A stretch of 64,000 nt of DNA from Oribacterium sinus (GTDB lineage: Bacteria; Bacillota; Clostridia; Lachnospirales; Lachnospiraceae): positions 124,001 through 188,000 of the forward strand of contig NZ_JACHHH010000003.1 of the NCBI RefSeq assembly GCF_014202695.1, read 5' to 3'. This document shows, piece by piece, positions 34,382 to 44,012 of this stretch (position 1 is the stretch's first letter; every line of letters starts with the position of its first letter). The notes under the pieces are model-generated. The model searched no databases, was not told the origin of the DNA, and saw only the letters and a program-made list of their open reading frames with translations. The translations under genes and the position numbers were made by a program.

Positions 34382-35668
34382 TTATCTTGCACTCAGCTTG
34401 TTAAAGCCAACCTCAGAGGTAGCACCGGTAATAACCTGAATTTCTACTTCCAAGGAACCGTCAGCCTTCACTGTAGTATCACTAGCTCCCGCAATTTTGG
34501 TCATGTAATCCAGAGTTCCGATTACCTTATCCAACTTCGGAAGGGTGATAAGCTGGTTAGCATTTCCACCGGTAACTAAAGCATTGGCTGCCACATCCGC
34601 ATCTGCCAGGGACTGAGACTTTCCGTCTCTTCCTGCATACTCATCAGTGATGATTACCGTCTTGATTCCCTCAGCCTCAATCTTCTTACAGTTCATGATT
34701 AAGTCGGTATCCGGGTTTCCGAATCCTTCCTCAGTGATGATTACCGCATCTAAGTGAAGCATCTTGCAGAGCTTAGCGGTCTGGTTGGAGGAACGCTCTT
34801 TATCAGCAAGGTAAACGTTCTCGTTGGTAATGATATGAGCCACAAAGTTAATGGTCTTACCGTGCTCTTCGAAAAGATCCTCTATAACAGGGTTGTTCTC
34901 GTGAACATAGCTTGGGTTCTTATCACAAGCGGATACGCAGTTTCCGGAAATGATAGCGCCGTCCATAGACTCTGTCGGATACAGAATGGTGGGAAGAATC
35001 TTCTTTGCATCTACACCGTAAACATAGGTGTCATGCAGTAATCCCTGAGACTGAAGCATCTGAACATATCCAACTCTTGGAAGATCCGGAAATGCCTTTG
35101 CGCCTTCCATAAGGTCCAAGGTCTCATATACCTTAGTCTCATCAGGAGTAAGCTCTTTAGCCTTCTCAGCAATAAATGCAGCGGTCTTCAAGCCTGCCAA
35201 ACGAACAGCCTGCTCGTAGTCATGGGACTCTGTTCCCTCTACCGGCTTGCATACACAAGTGAGGTTTACAGTCTTGGAGAATGGAGTATACTCTGCTCCA
35301 AGTCCGCACATATCGATAACACCCTCCTGGAAACCAACGATAGGTCCTGCAGTAATTACTGCCATTCCCTTTAAGCAATAGGTCTTTCCGGATCCTACGG
35401 TATCCACAGGAGCAACCACTCCGGGGAATACGCCGCCCTTTCCTTCTACCTTTACTCTTGGCTCAATCACATCCTTAACCGGTGTGATACGAACGGATTC
35501 ACCAGGTCTTGCCACATCAAATTCCACTTCTTTAATCTTCTCTTCTGACAGAAAAACTTCGCTCAGTTCTTTCTTGGATACATAGAGAACGTGGTCTTTG
35601 ATTTCTGTTTTCTCGGCAAACTGGATGTCATTAATGAAAATCTTACCTAATTCCAGCTTCACTTTCAT
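34382..35668 (-). CDS. grdE: Glycine reductase proprotein, B component alpha/beta subunits
   Basis: 428 residues. GrdE is made as a proprotein and cleaved at a cysteine to give two peptides, the second with a pyruvoyl group that binds the amino group of glycine. The expected cleavage region is IISGNCVSACDKNPSY near residue 240. AAGGAGGAA precedes the ATG. It follows grdX by about 65 bases and precedes grdB. Confidence 0.93.
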   Translation of the reverse strand: MKVKLELGKIFINDIQFAEKTEIKDHVLYVSKKELSEVFLSEEKIKEVEFDVARPGESVRITPVKDVIEPRVKVEGKGGVFPGVVAPVDTVGSGKTYCLKGMAVITAGPIVGFQEGVIDMCGLGAEYTPFSKTVNLTCVCKPVEGTESHDYEQAVRLAGLKTAAFIAEKAKELTPDETKVYETLDLMEGAKAFPDLPRVGYVQMLQSQGLLHDTYVYGVDAKKILPTILYPTESMDGAIISGNCVSACDKNPSYVHENNPVIEDLFEEHGKTINFVAHIITNENVYLADKERSSNQTAKLCKMLHLDAVIITEEGFGNPDTDLIMNCKKIEAEGIKTVIITDEYAGRDGKSQSLADADVAANALVTGGNANQLITLPKLDKVIGTLDYMTKIAGASDTTVKADGSLEVEIQVITGATSEVGFNKLSAR

Positions 35669-35733
35669 TTCCTCCTTTTAAGTATGATTCATAAAAAGCG
35701 CCAAGCACAATGCCTAACTGCTCCTTTATGTCC

Positions 35734-36132
35734 TTAATGTAACACTAAAGACTCTAACCCGCTGTCCAGCAGGGTCCAGTCCAAGGTCTGGAAATCCTTC
35801 TGTACCTTTTCCTCGTGAATTCGTTCGTTTTCTTCGAACTTCTCACAGGTATTCAAGGCATACTCGATCAAATCCAAGGACTTCATATCAAATCCTTCTT
35901 CCGGTGTCTTGTCCAGAAGTACGGATTCATACGGCGTTTCATTGGGTTTAATGGAGCCATCTAAAGGATGGGTCAGAATCTTTCCTCCCATATGTACCAT
36001 ATCCCGTACCGCCTTAAGGGTATCCATGAAGGAAATCTCCTTGTAGTCAATCTCTATCTTCACGCTTGGATATTTCTTCGGTACATTTTCCTTCACCAAA
36101 GGGTTATTGGTAACAATCACTAAGGTTCTCAT
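35734..36132 (-). CDS. grdX: GrdX protein
   Basis: About 132 residues, starting MRTLVIVTNNPLVKENVPKK. GrdX commonly opens glycine and sarcosine reductase operons; its exact role is unknown. The ATG at 36132 follows AAAGGAG. It is the first gene after the glycine riboswitch. Confidence 0.88.
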   Translation of the reverse strand: MRTLVIVTNNPLVKENVPKKYPSVKIEIDYKEISFMDTLKAVRDMVHMGGKILTHPLDGSIKPNETPYESVLLDKTPEEGFDMKSLDLIEYALNTCEKFEENERIHEEKVQKDFQTLDWTLLDSGLESLVLH

Positions 36133-36158
36133 TACACTTCTCCTTTCTAGAAACACAA

Positions 36159-36193
36159 AACAGGGGAACGAGAAAATTCTCGCATCCCCTGTT
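36159..36193 (-). terminator. Hairpin in the riboswitch expression platform
   Basis: AACAGGGGATGCGAG and CTCGTTCCCCTGTT pair strongly on the minus strand, directly 3' of the aptamer and followed by TTGTGTTTC. Probably the conditional terminator of the switch. Confidence 0.7.
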
Positions 36194-36194
36194 T

Positions 36195-36300
36195 CATTAG
36201 ATTCAGAGTCCCCAACATATTCATCCTTTTACCTGAAAGATTCATCGTTTTTCAACAACTTGCCTCTTCGGTGGCTTTCGCTCTCTCTGAACATGCCTTA
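36195..36300 (-). ncRNA. Glycine riboswitch (single aptamer) upstream of grdX
   Basis: Minus-strand RNA contains the conserved GCGAAAGCCACCGAAGAGGC segment, then AATCTTTCAGGTAAAAGGAT, then GGGGACTCTGA, in the order of the glycine aptamer. Only one aptamer copy is seen, not the usual tandem pair. With glycine bound it should relieve the downstream hairpin and turn on glycine reductase. Confidence 0.88.
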
Positions 36301-36318
36301 TTTATGGTGCTTGTCAGC

Positions 36319-36347
36319 ATTTTAACAACGCTTGTAGAGTTTTTCAA
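36319..36347 (-). promoter_or_regulatory. Likely sigma-A promoter of the grd operon
   Basis: On the minus strand TTGAAA, a 17-base spacer, TAAAAT, with the start site expected about 7 bases later, just before the riboswitch aptamer. Confidence 0.55.
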
Positions 36348-36621
36348 CAAAATCATCTTATATATTGTTTTATTCTATAAGTATTTTCTACAAAATAATT
36401 TTTATATTATCAAAAAAAATTTTATATTGATGGATTCGTATTTCAAAATATTGATTTGGCATATTTTTACAAAATATCTATAAAAAATATCTTTTTATCC
36501 ATAGTAAGTTTCTATAAGTCTAAAGCTTTATGGAATTGTCCAATTTCACAAAAGAAGATCTCCAAGGTATAATCAAATTACCCTAGACGAAAGTCTGAAA
36601 TAGCCATAACAAATACGAAAG
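36348..36621. other. AT-rich gap upstream of the grd promoter
   Basis: Very AT-rich; no gene, repeat or RNA recognised. It may hold activator sites for the grd operon. Confidence 0.4.
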
Positions 36622-36650
36622 AAAAAAGTGCTGCCGGGCAGCACTTTTTT
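36622..36650. terminator. Terminator of the AGCS symporter gene
   Basis: AAAAAAGTGCTGCC and GGCAGCACTTTTTT form a strong GC stem with A and T runs on both sides; functional on the minus strand after the symporter and possibly in both directions. Confidence 0.88.
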
Positions 36651-36713
36651 CTTTTGTATACTACTATTTAAGGAATAGAATTAGAAAAAAGGATTATTCA
36701 TCCTATATTTCTT

Positions 36714-38087
36714 TTATTTTTTCACATGCTCTTTCACTACACGGAATAGAGCAAGCAGAGCCAAGACATTCGGAATAACCATCAGACCGTTAAAGAAGTC
36801 CGCCATATCCCAAACCAATTCTACCTTTAATGTTGTTCCTACAATAATACAAGCTACAACAATCAGGGAGTAAAGAGTTACCGCCTTCTTTCCGAAGAGA
36901 TACTGTACGTTTACCGCTCCGAAGAAATGCCATCCCAAAACAGTGGAGAAAGCAAAGAAGAACAGACAAATGGCTACAAAGAAATGTCCAAAATTACCGA
37001 AGCCCGCTACAAAGGCTCTCTGGGTTAAAGCAATACCGGTATACAGAGGCTTCTGGGTTGCGGGATCCAACTGTCCATAGATACCGCTGGTTAAAATAAC
37101 GAATACCGTAAAATTCAAAACAACAAAGGTATCAATAAATACGGAAACCATTGCGCAAAGTCCCTGATCATCCGGGCACTTCGCCTTTGCTCTGGCATGA
37201 GCATGAGGAGTGGAACCCATTCCGGCTTCGTTAGAGAAGAGTCCTCTTGCAACACCGAAACGAATAGCTTGACGAATAGTGATACCAAGTGCCGCACCGG
37301 TTACTGCCTGAGGATTAAAAGCACCGATAAAGATAGATGCCAATGCTCCCGGCAAAGCGGTGATATGCATAAGGATAAAGACTACCGCACCCAAAATATA
37401 TACGCCTGCCATAATCGGAACAATTTTCTCCAGTACAGCTGCCAATCTCTTGGTTCCGCCAAGGAAGATGAAGGCTGCAATCGCTGCAACAAAGACACCG
37501 ATAGCTATAGGAGGAATTTCAAAGTTCATAATATGGAAGACTTCCTGGAATGCCGCACCGATAGAGTTGGACTGCACCATATTTCCCATAAAGCCTAAAG
37601 CCAAGATGATGAATACCGCAAAGAGTCCGGCCAAAACCTTACCCAGTGCACCGGAAAATGCAGCCTTAATGTAATATACAGGACCTCCGGTTATATCGCC
37701 ATCCTTCTCTTCTTTATACACCTGAGCCAATACAGCCTCGCCATAGATGGTTGCCATTCCAAAAAATGCGGAAACCCACATCCAAAAAATTGCACCCGGG
37801 CCTCCACTGACAATCGCTGTTGCAGCACCTGCCAGATTACCGGTTCCTACCTGGGCCGCAATCGCAGTCGCAATGGCCTGGAAGGGTGACATCTCTCCTT
37901 TTTCATGCTTCTCACCCTTTAAGGAAAAGTGTCCGAAAACCAACTTAAATCCTTCTCCAAGGCGTCTTAGCTGAATAAAACGCAGGCGAATCGTGTAATA
38001 GATTCCGGTTCCACACAGCAAGAAGATCAGCAGAAAGCTCCAAAGGAACGTATTTCCTTTTCCAATAAAATCCTGTAAAACATTCAT
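36714..38087 (-). CDS. Na+/alanine-glycine symporter, AGCS family
   Basis: 457 residues, about ten membrane helices. The AGCS signatures AIAAQVGTGNLAGAATAI near residue 75 and the central GVARGLFSNEAGMGSTPHAHA are present. It imports alanine or glycine with sodium. Position next to the glycine reductase operon suggests glycine as the main substrate. Separate transcript, with its own terminator. AGGAG precedes the ATG. Confidence 0.93.
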   Translation of the reverse strand: MNVLQDFIGKGNTFLWSFLLIFLLCGTGIYYTIRLRFIQLRRLGEGFKLVFGHFSLKGEKHEKGEMSPFQAIATAIAAQVGTGNLAGAATAIVSGGPGAIFWMWVSAFFGMATIYGEAVLAQVYKEEKDGDITGGPVYYIKAAFSGALGKVLAGLFAVFIILALGFMGNMVQSNSIGAAFQEVFHIMNFEIPPIAIGVFVAAIAAFIFLGGTKRLAAVLEKIVPIMAGVYILGAVVFILMHITALPGALASIFIGAFNPQAVTGAALGITIRQAIRFGVARGLFSNEAGMGSTPHAHARAKAKCPDDQGLCAMVSVFIDTFVVLNFTVFVILTSGIYGQLDPATQKPLYTGIALTQRAFVAGFGNFGHFFVAICLFFFAFSTVLGWHFFGAVNVQYLFGKKAVTLYSLIVVACIIVGTTLKVELVWDMADFFNGLMVIPNVLALLALFRVVKEHVKK

Positions 38088-38368
38088 GGCTTTTCTCCTT
38101 TTCGTTAAAGAAAAATGTTTGATTGTGAATATTTTATCCAGAATTTTTCTCTATAGCAATTTTTTCCGACTTTATATAGTAAACTTCTATATACATAGTC
38201 CATTTTGCTGAATTTTTCTTGCTATTTTGTATAGTTTTTTAAAGCTTTCCAAAATTTTAAACAACTATCTCCCATGCAGTTTAGCAAGAACGAAATAAAA
38301 AAAGCCATAAAGAATCAAAATTGTTTGCACTACATTATTTTCATTCGTTACAGCTCTAATTCGTCTTA
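38088..38368. other. Intergenic, AGCS gene upstream region
   Basis: AT-rich promoter region of the symporter. No glycine aptamer was found here on either strand. Confidence 0.4.
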
Positions 38369-38977
38369 TTACGCCAAAAAATCTTTTTCCTTTATAAATT
38401 GTAAAAGCACTTCTCCCAGAATAATCTGCCCTTCAGGAAGAAGATGTACCCGGTCCGGAAAGCGGGGAAGGGCTAAAGCAAAGGGGCTAAAGCACAGAAT
38501 TCCTTTTTCCTTGCAAAATGCCTTTAGGGAAGCATCCCATTTTCCATCCAAGGTAGAAAAGGCTTCATAAGAACGATCTCCCGGAAAGGACAGAGAGGGA
38601 GGCGCAATATAAAGGATATGTTCCTTCGGGAAGGGAATTCCGTAGCGAGGACAGTTCTCCAAAAATTCCGCCAGCCTTTTAATGACTCTTTCTCCGTCAG
38701 GTCTTCCAAAGCTTAAGTAATCGTTGATTCCCAGAAAAAGAATCATTCTATCCTCAGGTTCAAAGTCTTTACAGGCCTTTTGCAAATCCTCCCACTCAAA
38801 GGGAAGCTCCGGAATGCATCTCCCCACCTTTGCTTCCACCAGAAGGGAATAGTCGGGAAATGCCTGTTCCAAGGTATAATAATACCGTTCTTCCAAGGGC
38901 AAGCGCAGATCCTGATGCTTTTCATTGGGAAGATAGCCGTAGCTGATAGAATCTCCGTAAATCAGTAGTTTTTTCAC
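38369..38977 (-). CDS. SGNH/GDSL hydrolase
   Basis: 202 residues. Block I is LLIYGDSISYGYLP (Ser nucleophile), the GIND motif appears as LFLGINDYLSFG, and block V is PDRVHLLPEG (Asp, His). An esterase/lipase of unknown substrate, without a signal peptide, so cytoplasmic. GTG start. It follows selB by 14 bases and should be co-transcribed with it. Confidence 0.88.
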   Translation of the reverse strand: MKKLLIYGDSISYGYLPNEKHQDLRLPLEERYYYTLEQAFPDYSLLVEAKVGRCIPELPFEWEDLQKACKDFEPEDRMILFLGINDYLSFGRPDGERVIKRLAEFLENCPRYGIPFPKEHILYIAPPSLSFPGDRSYEAFSTLDGKWDASLKAFCKEKGILCFSPFALALPRFPDRVHLLPEGQIILGEVLLQFIKEKDFLA

Positions 38978-38991
38978 CTTGCACTCCCCTC

Positions 38992-40908
38992 TTATTTTGC
39001 AGCGGGCCCAGCCACACGCTCCGATTCTCCGGAAACCTTTTTCGTGATTTTTTCCCGATCAAAATACTGAATCATGGCTTTTGCACATTTTCTACTGGTA
39101 GAAAATGCATCCTTAAGGGTGGCAATGCCCAGGACTTCTTCCTTTTGAAAATATTCCAATACCCAGGCCTTAACCTTCTCCAAATCCTGTGCAAGAATCA
39201 AAAGCTCAGGATCCTCTCCTACCTTCACCACTCTTCCTTCCACTATGGTATTCTGCAAAATATCCTGAAAATCTTCTTCCTTGGCCTTTCCTCTTTCCAG
39301 CTCTTCCAATTTCAAGAGCTGATAGCCGGCATTTTCCAGGGTTGTTAGAATGTTCTTTTCTATACCTTGATAATTTGCGTCTTTAAAATCCTCTTGGGAG
39401 GAAAGATAGAGCAGATCCCCCTTACTTTGCAGCTCGGGAAGGAGAGAAAGCAGGGCATCAAAGACCTTGGTATTGCCCTTTTTCCATAACTTTTCCCGTA
39501 ATTCCGCCTTTGCCATACCGATGCGATAGGGATGGGCTTTTCGGAATTTTTCCAATTCTTCCTTACATTTACTCTCCCAATAAAATTTATTGTCTCCATG
39601 AAGATAAACTGTTCCCTGCTGCAAAGGAAGCTCACAAAGCTTTCCGTTACCCCGTAGTTCCTCCACAAGGGGAAGCAATTCCTCATTTTCCAAAGAAAGG
39701 TCTTTTCCCGCCTCCTTTAGGCCGGCACCAAATTTTGCCTCCAGAAAATAACTTTCCAAAGTCTCCTCTAAAGAGCCCTCTTCCTTTCGTCTTAAGGCAT
39801 CAATTTCCTCTTCCCGGAAACGTTTTTTCTTCTTGGCATTGGCCTCCAGAACAGTTCCTCCGCCAATAGTTTCCACAGGGCTGTAAAACCGAAGAAGGAA
39901 GGGATCCCCTTTGGCAAAAACCATTTCCTGCTCTAAAAGAATCTGACAATATCCCTCTTCCCCTGCCTTAAGCTCCTCTTTGTCCAGAAGAATAATACGA
40001 CAAAGCAGTTCTATGGTACCGGTCAGAAAATGCAGTCTCTCTCTGTTTTTAACGGTTCTTTGGGAGGAGGGAAGAATGCGTACCTTGGCATCCAAAAGCT
40101 TGGTATTTTCAAAGCTGTTTTCCCGAGCCAGTACAGCGCCCTTCTTGATATCGCCCTTCTTTAATCCTGTAAGGTTCAAGGCCACTCTCTGTCCTGCCAC
40201 CGCCTGCTCTGCATCCTGTTCATGAACCTGGATATTTCGGATGCGCACCGGAAGACGCTTGGGATAAATCTCCACCCCATCCCCCTTTGTCAAAGTTCCG
40301 GAAATCAAGGTACCGGTAATAATGGTTCCCAAGCCCTGCAGGCTGAAGATCCTGTCAATGGGGAGTCTGGGTAGACCGCTGGGGCTTTTTTCCGGAAGAG
40401 TTTTCACCATTTCCAAAATAGCATCCTTGCAGCCATCGATTCCCGCTCCGGTTTTCGTGGATACCTCCACAATCTTAGCCTTCTCCAGCATGGTTCCCCG
40501 GAATTCCTCCCGAATATCCTCTTTTACCATGGAAATCCAGTCCTCATCCACCAAATCACATTTGGTCAGTACCACAATACAATTCTCAATGCCAAGCAGA
40601 GAAAGGATGTCCAAATGCTCTCTGGTCTGGGGCATGATTCCCTCATCCGCCGCCACCACCAGGAGCACCATATCCATACCGCAAACTCCGGAAACCATCT
40701 GCTGAATAAATTTCTCATGTCCCGGTACATCGATGACACCGCAGCGGGTGCCGTCCTTTAAGTCAAACCAGGTAAAGCCCAGCTCAATGGTAATTCCCCG
40801 ATCCTGTTCTTCCTTTAAGCGATCCGTCTCTCTTCCGGTTAAAGCACGAATAAGAGATGTTTTGCCATGGTCAATGTGTCCGGCAGTTCCGATAATGATA
40901 TGTTTCAT
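38992..40908 (-). CDS. selB: Selenocysteine-specific elongation factor SelB
   Basis: 638 residues. GTPase motifs GTAGHIDHGKTSLIRALTG, DVPGHEKFIQQMVSG and TKCDLVDED are at the N-terminus; EF-Tu-like domains 2 and 3 follow; four winged-helix domains make up the C-terminal third, which binds the SECIS hairpin. It delivers Sec-tRNA to UGA codons such as those in grdA and grdB. Start at 40908 follows GGAGG. Operon: lgt-selB-hydrolase. selA, selC and selD are not in the window. Confidence 0.95.
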   Translation of the reverse strand: MKHIIIGTAGHIDHGKTSLIRALTGRETDRLKEEQDRGITIELGFTWFDLKDGTRCGVIDVPGHEKFIQQMVSGVCGMDMVLLVVAADEGIMPQTREHLDILSLLGIENCIVVLTKCDLVDEDWISMVKEDIREEFRGTMLEKAKIVEVSTKTGAGIDGCKDAILEMVKTLPEKSPSGLPRLPIDRIFSLQGLGTIITGTLISGTLTKGDGVEIYPKRLPVRIRNIQVHEQDAEQAVAGQRVALNLTGLKKGDIKKGAVLARENSFENTKLLDAKVRILPSSQRTVKNRERLHFLTGTIELLCRIILLDKEELKAGEEGYCQILLEQEMVFAKGDPFLLRFYSPVETIGGGTVLEANAKKKKRFREEEIDALRRKEEGSLEETLESYFLEAKFGAGLKEAGKDLSLENEELLPLVEELRGNGKLCELPLQQGTVYLHGDNKFYWESKCKEELEKFRKAHPYRIGMAKAELREKLWKKGNTKVFDALLSLLPELQSKGDLLYLSSQEDFKDANYQGIEKNILTTLENAGYQLLKLEELERGKAKEEDFQDILQNTIVEGRVVKVGEDPELLILAQDLEKVKAWVLEYFQKEEVLGIATLKDAFSTSRKCAKAMIQYFDREKITKKVSGESERVAGPAAK

Positions 40909-40929
40909 GAAGTCCTCCAAAGCAAGTAT

Positions 40930-41793
40930 TTACAGGCTCCCCTTCTTTTTGGCATAAAGGATGACCTGAGCGATGATACTGATCACAAACAAAAGCAAAG
41001 AAAGCATCTGACTAACCGCAATGCCGGTTCCGAAGAACATCAGGGAATCCGCCCGAAGTCCTTCAATAAAGAAGCGTCCAAAGCCGTATAGCATTAAGTA
41101 AAAGAGAAAAATCTGTCCATCATAATTCTTTCTTTTAGAGTAAAAATAAAGAAAGGCAAAAACACAGAGATTCCACATACTCTCATAGAAAAATGTGGGA
41201 TGCACCTGAATATAGGACACGCCGGAAATATATTGCAAATTCGAGAGCACATCACTATTCAGCATCCCCGGATTCACAATACTTTCCTTAATCCGCATGG
41301 CCAGTAAGGAATTCGTATATCCCCCAAAGGCTTCCGCATTGAAGAAATTTCCCCAACGGCCGATAGCCTGCCCCAAAATCAATCCGATAGCACCGGAATC
41401 CGCCATCGGCAGAAAGTTCAGCTTTCTCTTCTTACAAAAGCCTATACAGGTGGCAATGGCCGCCAATACGCCGCCGTAAATCGCCAATCCTCCCTGACGA
41501 ATATTGGGAATCTCCAACAAATGCTTGGAATAATATTCCCACTCGAAAATCACATAGTAGAGCCTGGCACCGATGACTCCCAGAACAATCACAATCAAGG
41601 CAAAGTCCTGAATATCATCCACCTTGTGGCCATGCTTGGCATAATCCCTTGAAGCCACCGACATGCCCAGAAGCATTCCGATTCCGATAATAATGCCGTA
41701 GAAAGCTATAGAAAAACCAAAAACCGAGATACTGTTCTGTAATTTTTCAATGCCGATTCCCAGGTGGGGAAAATATAAATCATAGTTTTCCAT
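40930..41793 (-). CDS. lgt: Prolipoprotein diacylglyceryl transferase
   Basis: 287 residues, about seven membrane helices. The Lgt signature GQAIGRWGNFFNAEAFGG and the HPTFFYESMWN region are visible. It attaches diacylglycerol to the lipobox cysteine of lipoproteins, such as the solute-binding protein at 60509. 21 bases before selB. Confidence 0.95.
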   Translation of the reverse strand: MENYDLYFPHLGIGIEKLQNSISVFGFSIAFYGIIIGIGMLLGMSVASRDYAKHGHKVDDIQDFALIVIVLGVIGARLYYVIFEWEYYSKHLLEIPNIRQGGLAIYGGVLAAIATCIGFCKKRKLNFLPMADSGAIGLILGQAIGRWGNFFNAEAFGGYTNSLLAMRIKESIVNPGMLNSDVLSNLQYISGVSYIQVHPTFFYESMWNLCVFAFLYFYSKRKNYDGQIFLFYLMLYGFGRFFIEGLRADSLMFFGTGIAVSQMLSLLLFVISIIAQVILYAKKKGSL

Positions 41794-41943
41794 TCTCTGT
41801 CCTTTCCTTTTATGCTACGCGCCCTATCTTCCGGCACTTTAAGTCTCAAAAATAGCAGCTCAGAAGCTCATCGCTATCCCCGCAATCCCTTCACTATCCC
41901 TGCAATTTCTTCACTATCCCTTGCCTTTCTTGAACAGCAAAAC

Positions 41944-43968
41944 TTAAGACTCCAAAAGCTTTAAGAACTCTTCCTCCGTTAGAATCGGAATACCCAGCTC
42001 CTTGGCCTTCTTATTCTTACTGCTTCCGGAAGTACTGTCATTGTTGATTAAGTAGTCCGTGTTTTGAGACACGGAGGAGCTGCTCTGTCCTCCAGCCTTT
42101 CGGATTTCCTCCTCTAAAGCCTTTCGATTGGGAAAATGATGAACCGCTCCGGTAATCACGAAATGCTTTCCGCTGATTCCGCTTTTCTCCTCTTTCTCTT
42201 CCTTTTCCAAATGCAAAATAGATAAGAGCTCCCGGACAATCCGGCGATTATCTTCCTTTTGAAAATACTCTACAATGCTGTCCGCTAAAACCTGGCCAAT
42301 CCCTTTCACTTGAAGGATTTCTTCCCTGGAAGCATCCATCAGTTTATAGGGATCCTGGGAAAAGGCCTCTGCCAACATTCTGCCGTTGCTGACGCCGATT
42401 CCCTCTATTCCCAGACCATAAAGAAGTCTCCCCAAATTGGAAGTCTTAGCTTTCTCAACATTTTCCTGAATTTTCTCAAAGGACTTTAGACCAAAGCCCT
42501 CCATGCCGATAATTTCTTCCCTATGCTTTTCCAAGGAGAAAAGATCCGGGAATTCTTGAATAAAGCCTCTGCCCAGCCATTTTTCCAGGGTCATCTCGGA
42601 AAGCCCCTCAATATTCAGAGCATCTCTACTGGTAAAAAGAGCAAACTGCTTAATTCGCTTTGCCGGACAATGGGGATTTGTGCAATAGAGCATCTTGGTT
42701 TCTTTGTCCTTAACAATCCTGGTTTCTCCCTGACAGGCAGGACAATGCTTGGGAATATCCAAATTCCCTGACTTTGTTTTATTTTCCCCAATCTGGGGAA
42801 TAATCATATTTGCCTTATAAACCGTGATTTCATCTCCGATACCAAGGGCTAAATCCTCACAATAGCTGATATTGTGAAGACTGGCTCTGCTAACCACTGT
42901 GCCCTCCAGCTCCACCGGAGTAAAGATAGCCACAGGGTTAATTAAGCCTGTTCTGCTGGGAGACCATTCCACGGAAAGAAGCTTTGTAGTCTCCTCCTCA
43001 TCCTGCCACTTAAAGGCAATGGCATTCCGGGGGAATTTCGCGGTTCTTCCCAAACTTTCTCCATAGGCAATATCGTTATATAAAAGCACCAATCCATCGG
43101 AGGGGAAGTCATTTTTCGGCATCAGCTTGGAAAACTCCGCCACTGCCTCTTGGATATTTTCAGCGTTCACCATTTTTCGATGTACTACAGAAAATCCCTG
43201 CTTTTCCAGAAAGCGGAACTCTTCCTCATGTTGGTTATGAAAATCCGGAGCTTTTCCCTCTTCCTCCGCAAGCACCAGGCTAAACAACGAAATCTGCACC
43301 CTTCTTTCCTTCGTCACCTTCGGATCCAGCTGACGAACGGAACCGGAGCAAAGATTTCTGGGGTTTTTGTATTTGGCTCCCTCTTCCGGAAGCTCTTCAT
43401 TGATTCTTTCAAAATCGGAATAGGAAATAAAGGCCTCTCCACGCACCACAAGATGCCCCTTAAAAGGAATCTGTAATGGCAAATTTTGGAAGGTCTTGGC
43501 GTTTTCCGTAACCAATTCTCCTATGATACCGTTTCCTCTGGTTACCGCCTTTAAAAGCTTTCCCTCCTGATAATGCAAAACAATGGTTAATCCGTCCAAT
43601 TTCCAGGAAAGAATTCCCTCCTGTCCCTGCAAAAAGCTTTGCAGATCCTCTACAGACTTGGTTTTATCCAAAGAAAGCATTGGTGTTTCATGGGCTTCCT
43701 TGGGTAGAGCGGTAGCCACCGCATAGCCTACATTTTGGCTGGGGCTTCCGGAAAGCACCACACCGCTCTCCTTTTCCAGACTCAGCAAAGTATCATAGGC
43801 CTTGTCGTACTCTAAGTTGGAGACAATCTCTCTTCCCTCCTGATAATAGGCCTTAGCCGCCTCATTCAAAAAGGAAATCAACTCCTTCATTCGGGCAATA
43901 CTATCCTGCTTATCGGCTTCTTGCAATCCGCTATTTTCTTCTATTGTGCTATTTTCTTGACTCCCCAT
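41944..43968 (-). CDS. ligA: NAD+-dependent DNA ligase LigA
   Basis: 674 residues. Adenylation site SWKLDGLTIVL (catalytic Lys in KLDG), OB domain (GDEITVYKANMIIPQI), four-cysteine zinc finger (CPACQGETRI, CTNPHCPAKR), helix-hairpin-helix repeats and a BRCT domain (HFVITGAVHHFPNRKALEEEI). The usual TRGDGxxGEDVT motif reads TRGNGIIGELVT, which makes it a divergent branch. It may be the sole ligase or a second copy. Confidence 0.93.
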   Translation of the reverse strand: MGSQENSTIEENSGLQEADKQDSIARMKELISFLNEAAKAYYQEGREIVSNLEYDKAYDTLLSLEKESGVVLSGSPSQNVGYAVATALPKEAHETPMLSLDKTKSVEDLQSFLQGQEGILSWKLDGLTIVLHYQEGKLLKAVTRGNGIIGELVTENAKTFQNLPLQIPFKGHLVVRGEAFISYSDFERINEELPEEGAKYKNPRNLCSGSVRQLDPKVTKERRVQISLFSLVLAEEEGKAPDFHNQHEEEFRFLEKQGFSVVHRKMVNAENIQEAVAEFSKLMPKNDFPSDGLVLLYNDIAYGESLGRTAKFPRNAIAFKWQDEEETTKLLSVEWSPSRTGLINPVAIFTPVELEGTVVSRASLHNISYCEDLALGIGDEITVYKANMIIPQIGENKTKSGNLDIPKHCPACQGETRIVKDKETKMLYCTNPHCPAKRIKQFALFTSRDALNIEGLSEMTLEKWLGRGFIQEFPDLFSLEKHREEIIGMEGFGLKSFEKIQENVEKAKTSNLGRLLYGLGIEGIGVSNGRMLAEAFSQDPYKLMDASREEILQVKGIGQVLADSIVEYFQKEDNRRIVRELLSILHLEKEEKEEKSGISGKHFVITGAVHHFPNRKALEEEIRKAGGQSSSSVSQNTDYLINNDSTSGSSKNKKAKELGIPILTEEEFLKLLES

Positions 43969-44012
43969 ACTATCCTCTTAAGTTCTCAGCCTATGGCTAT
44001 TCACTCTCTAAA

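Noticed and set aside
38088..38368. Second glycine riboswitch before the AGCS symporter
   Set aside because: Searched both strands for the conserved aptamer core; not present.
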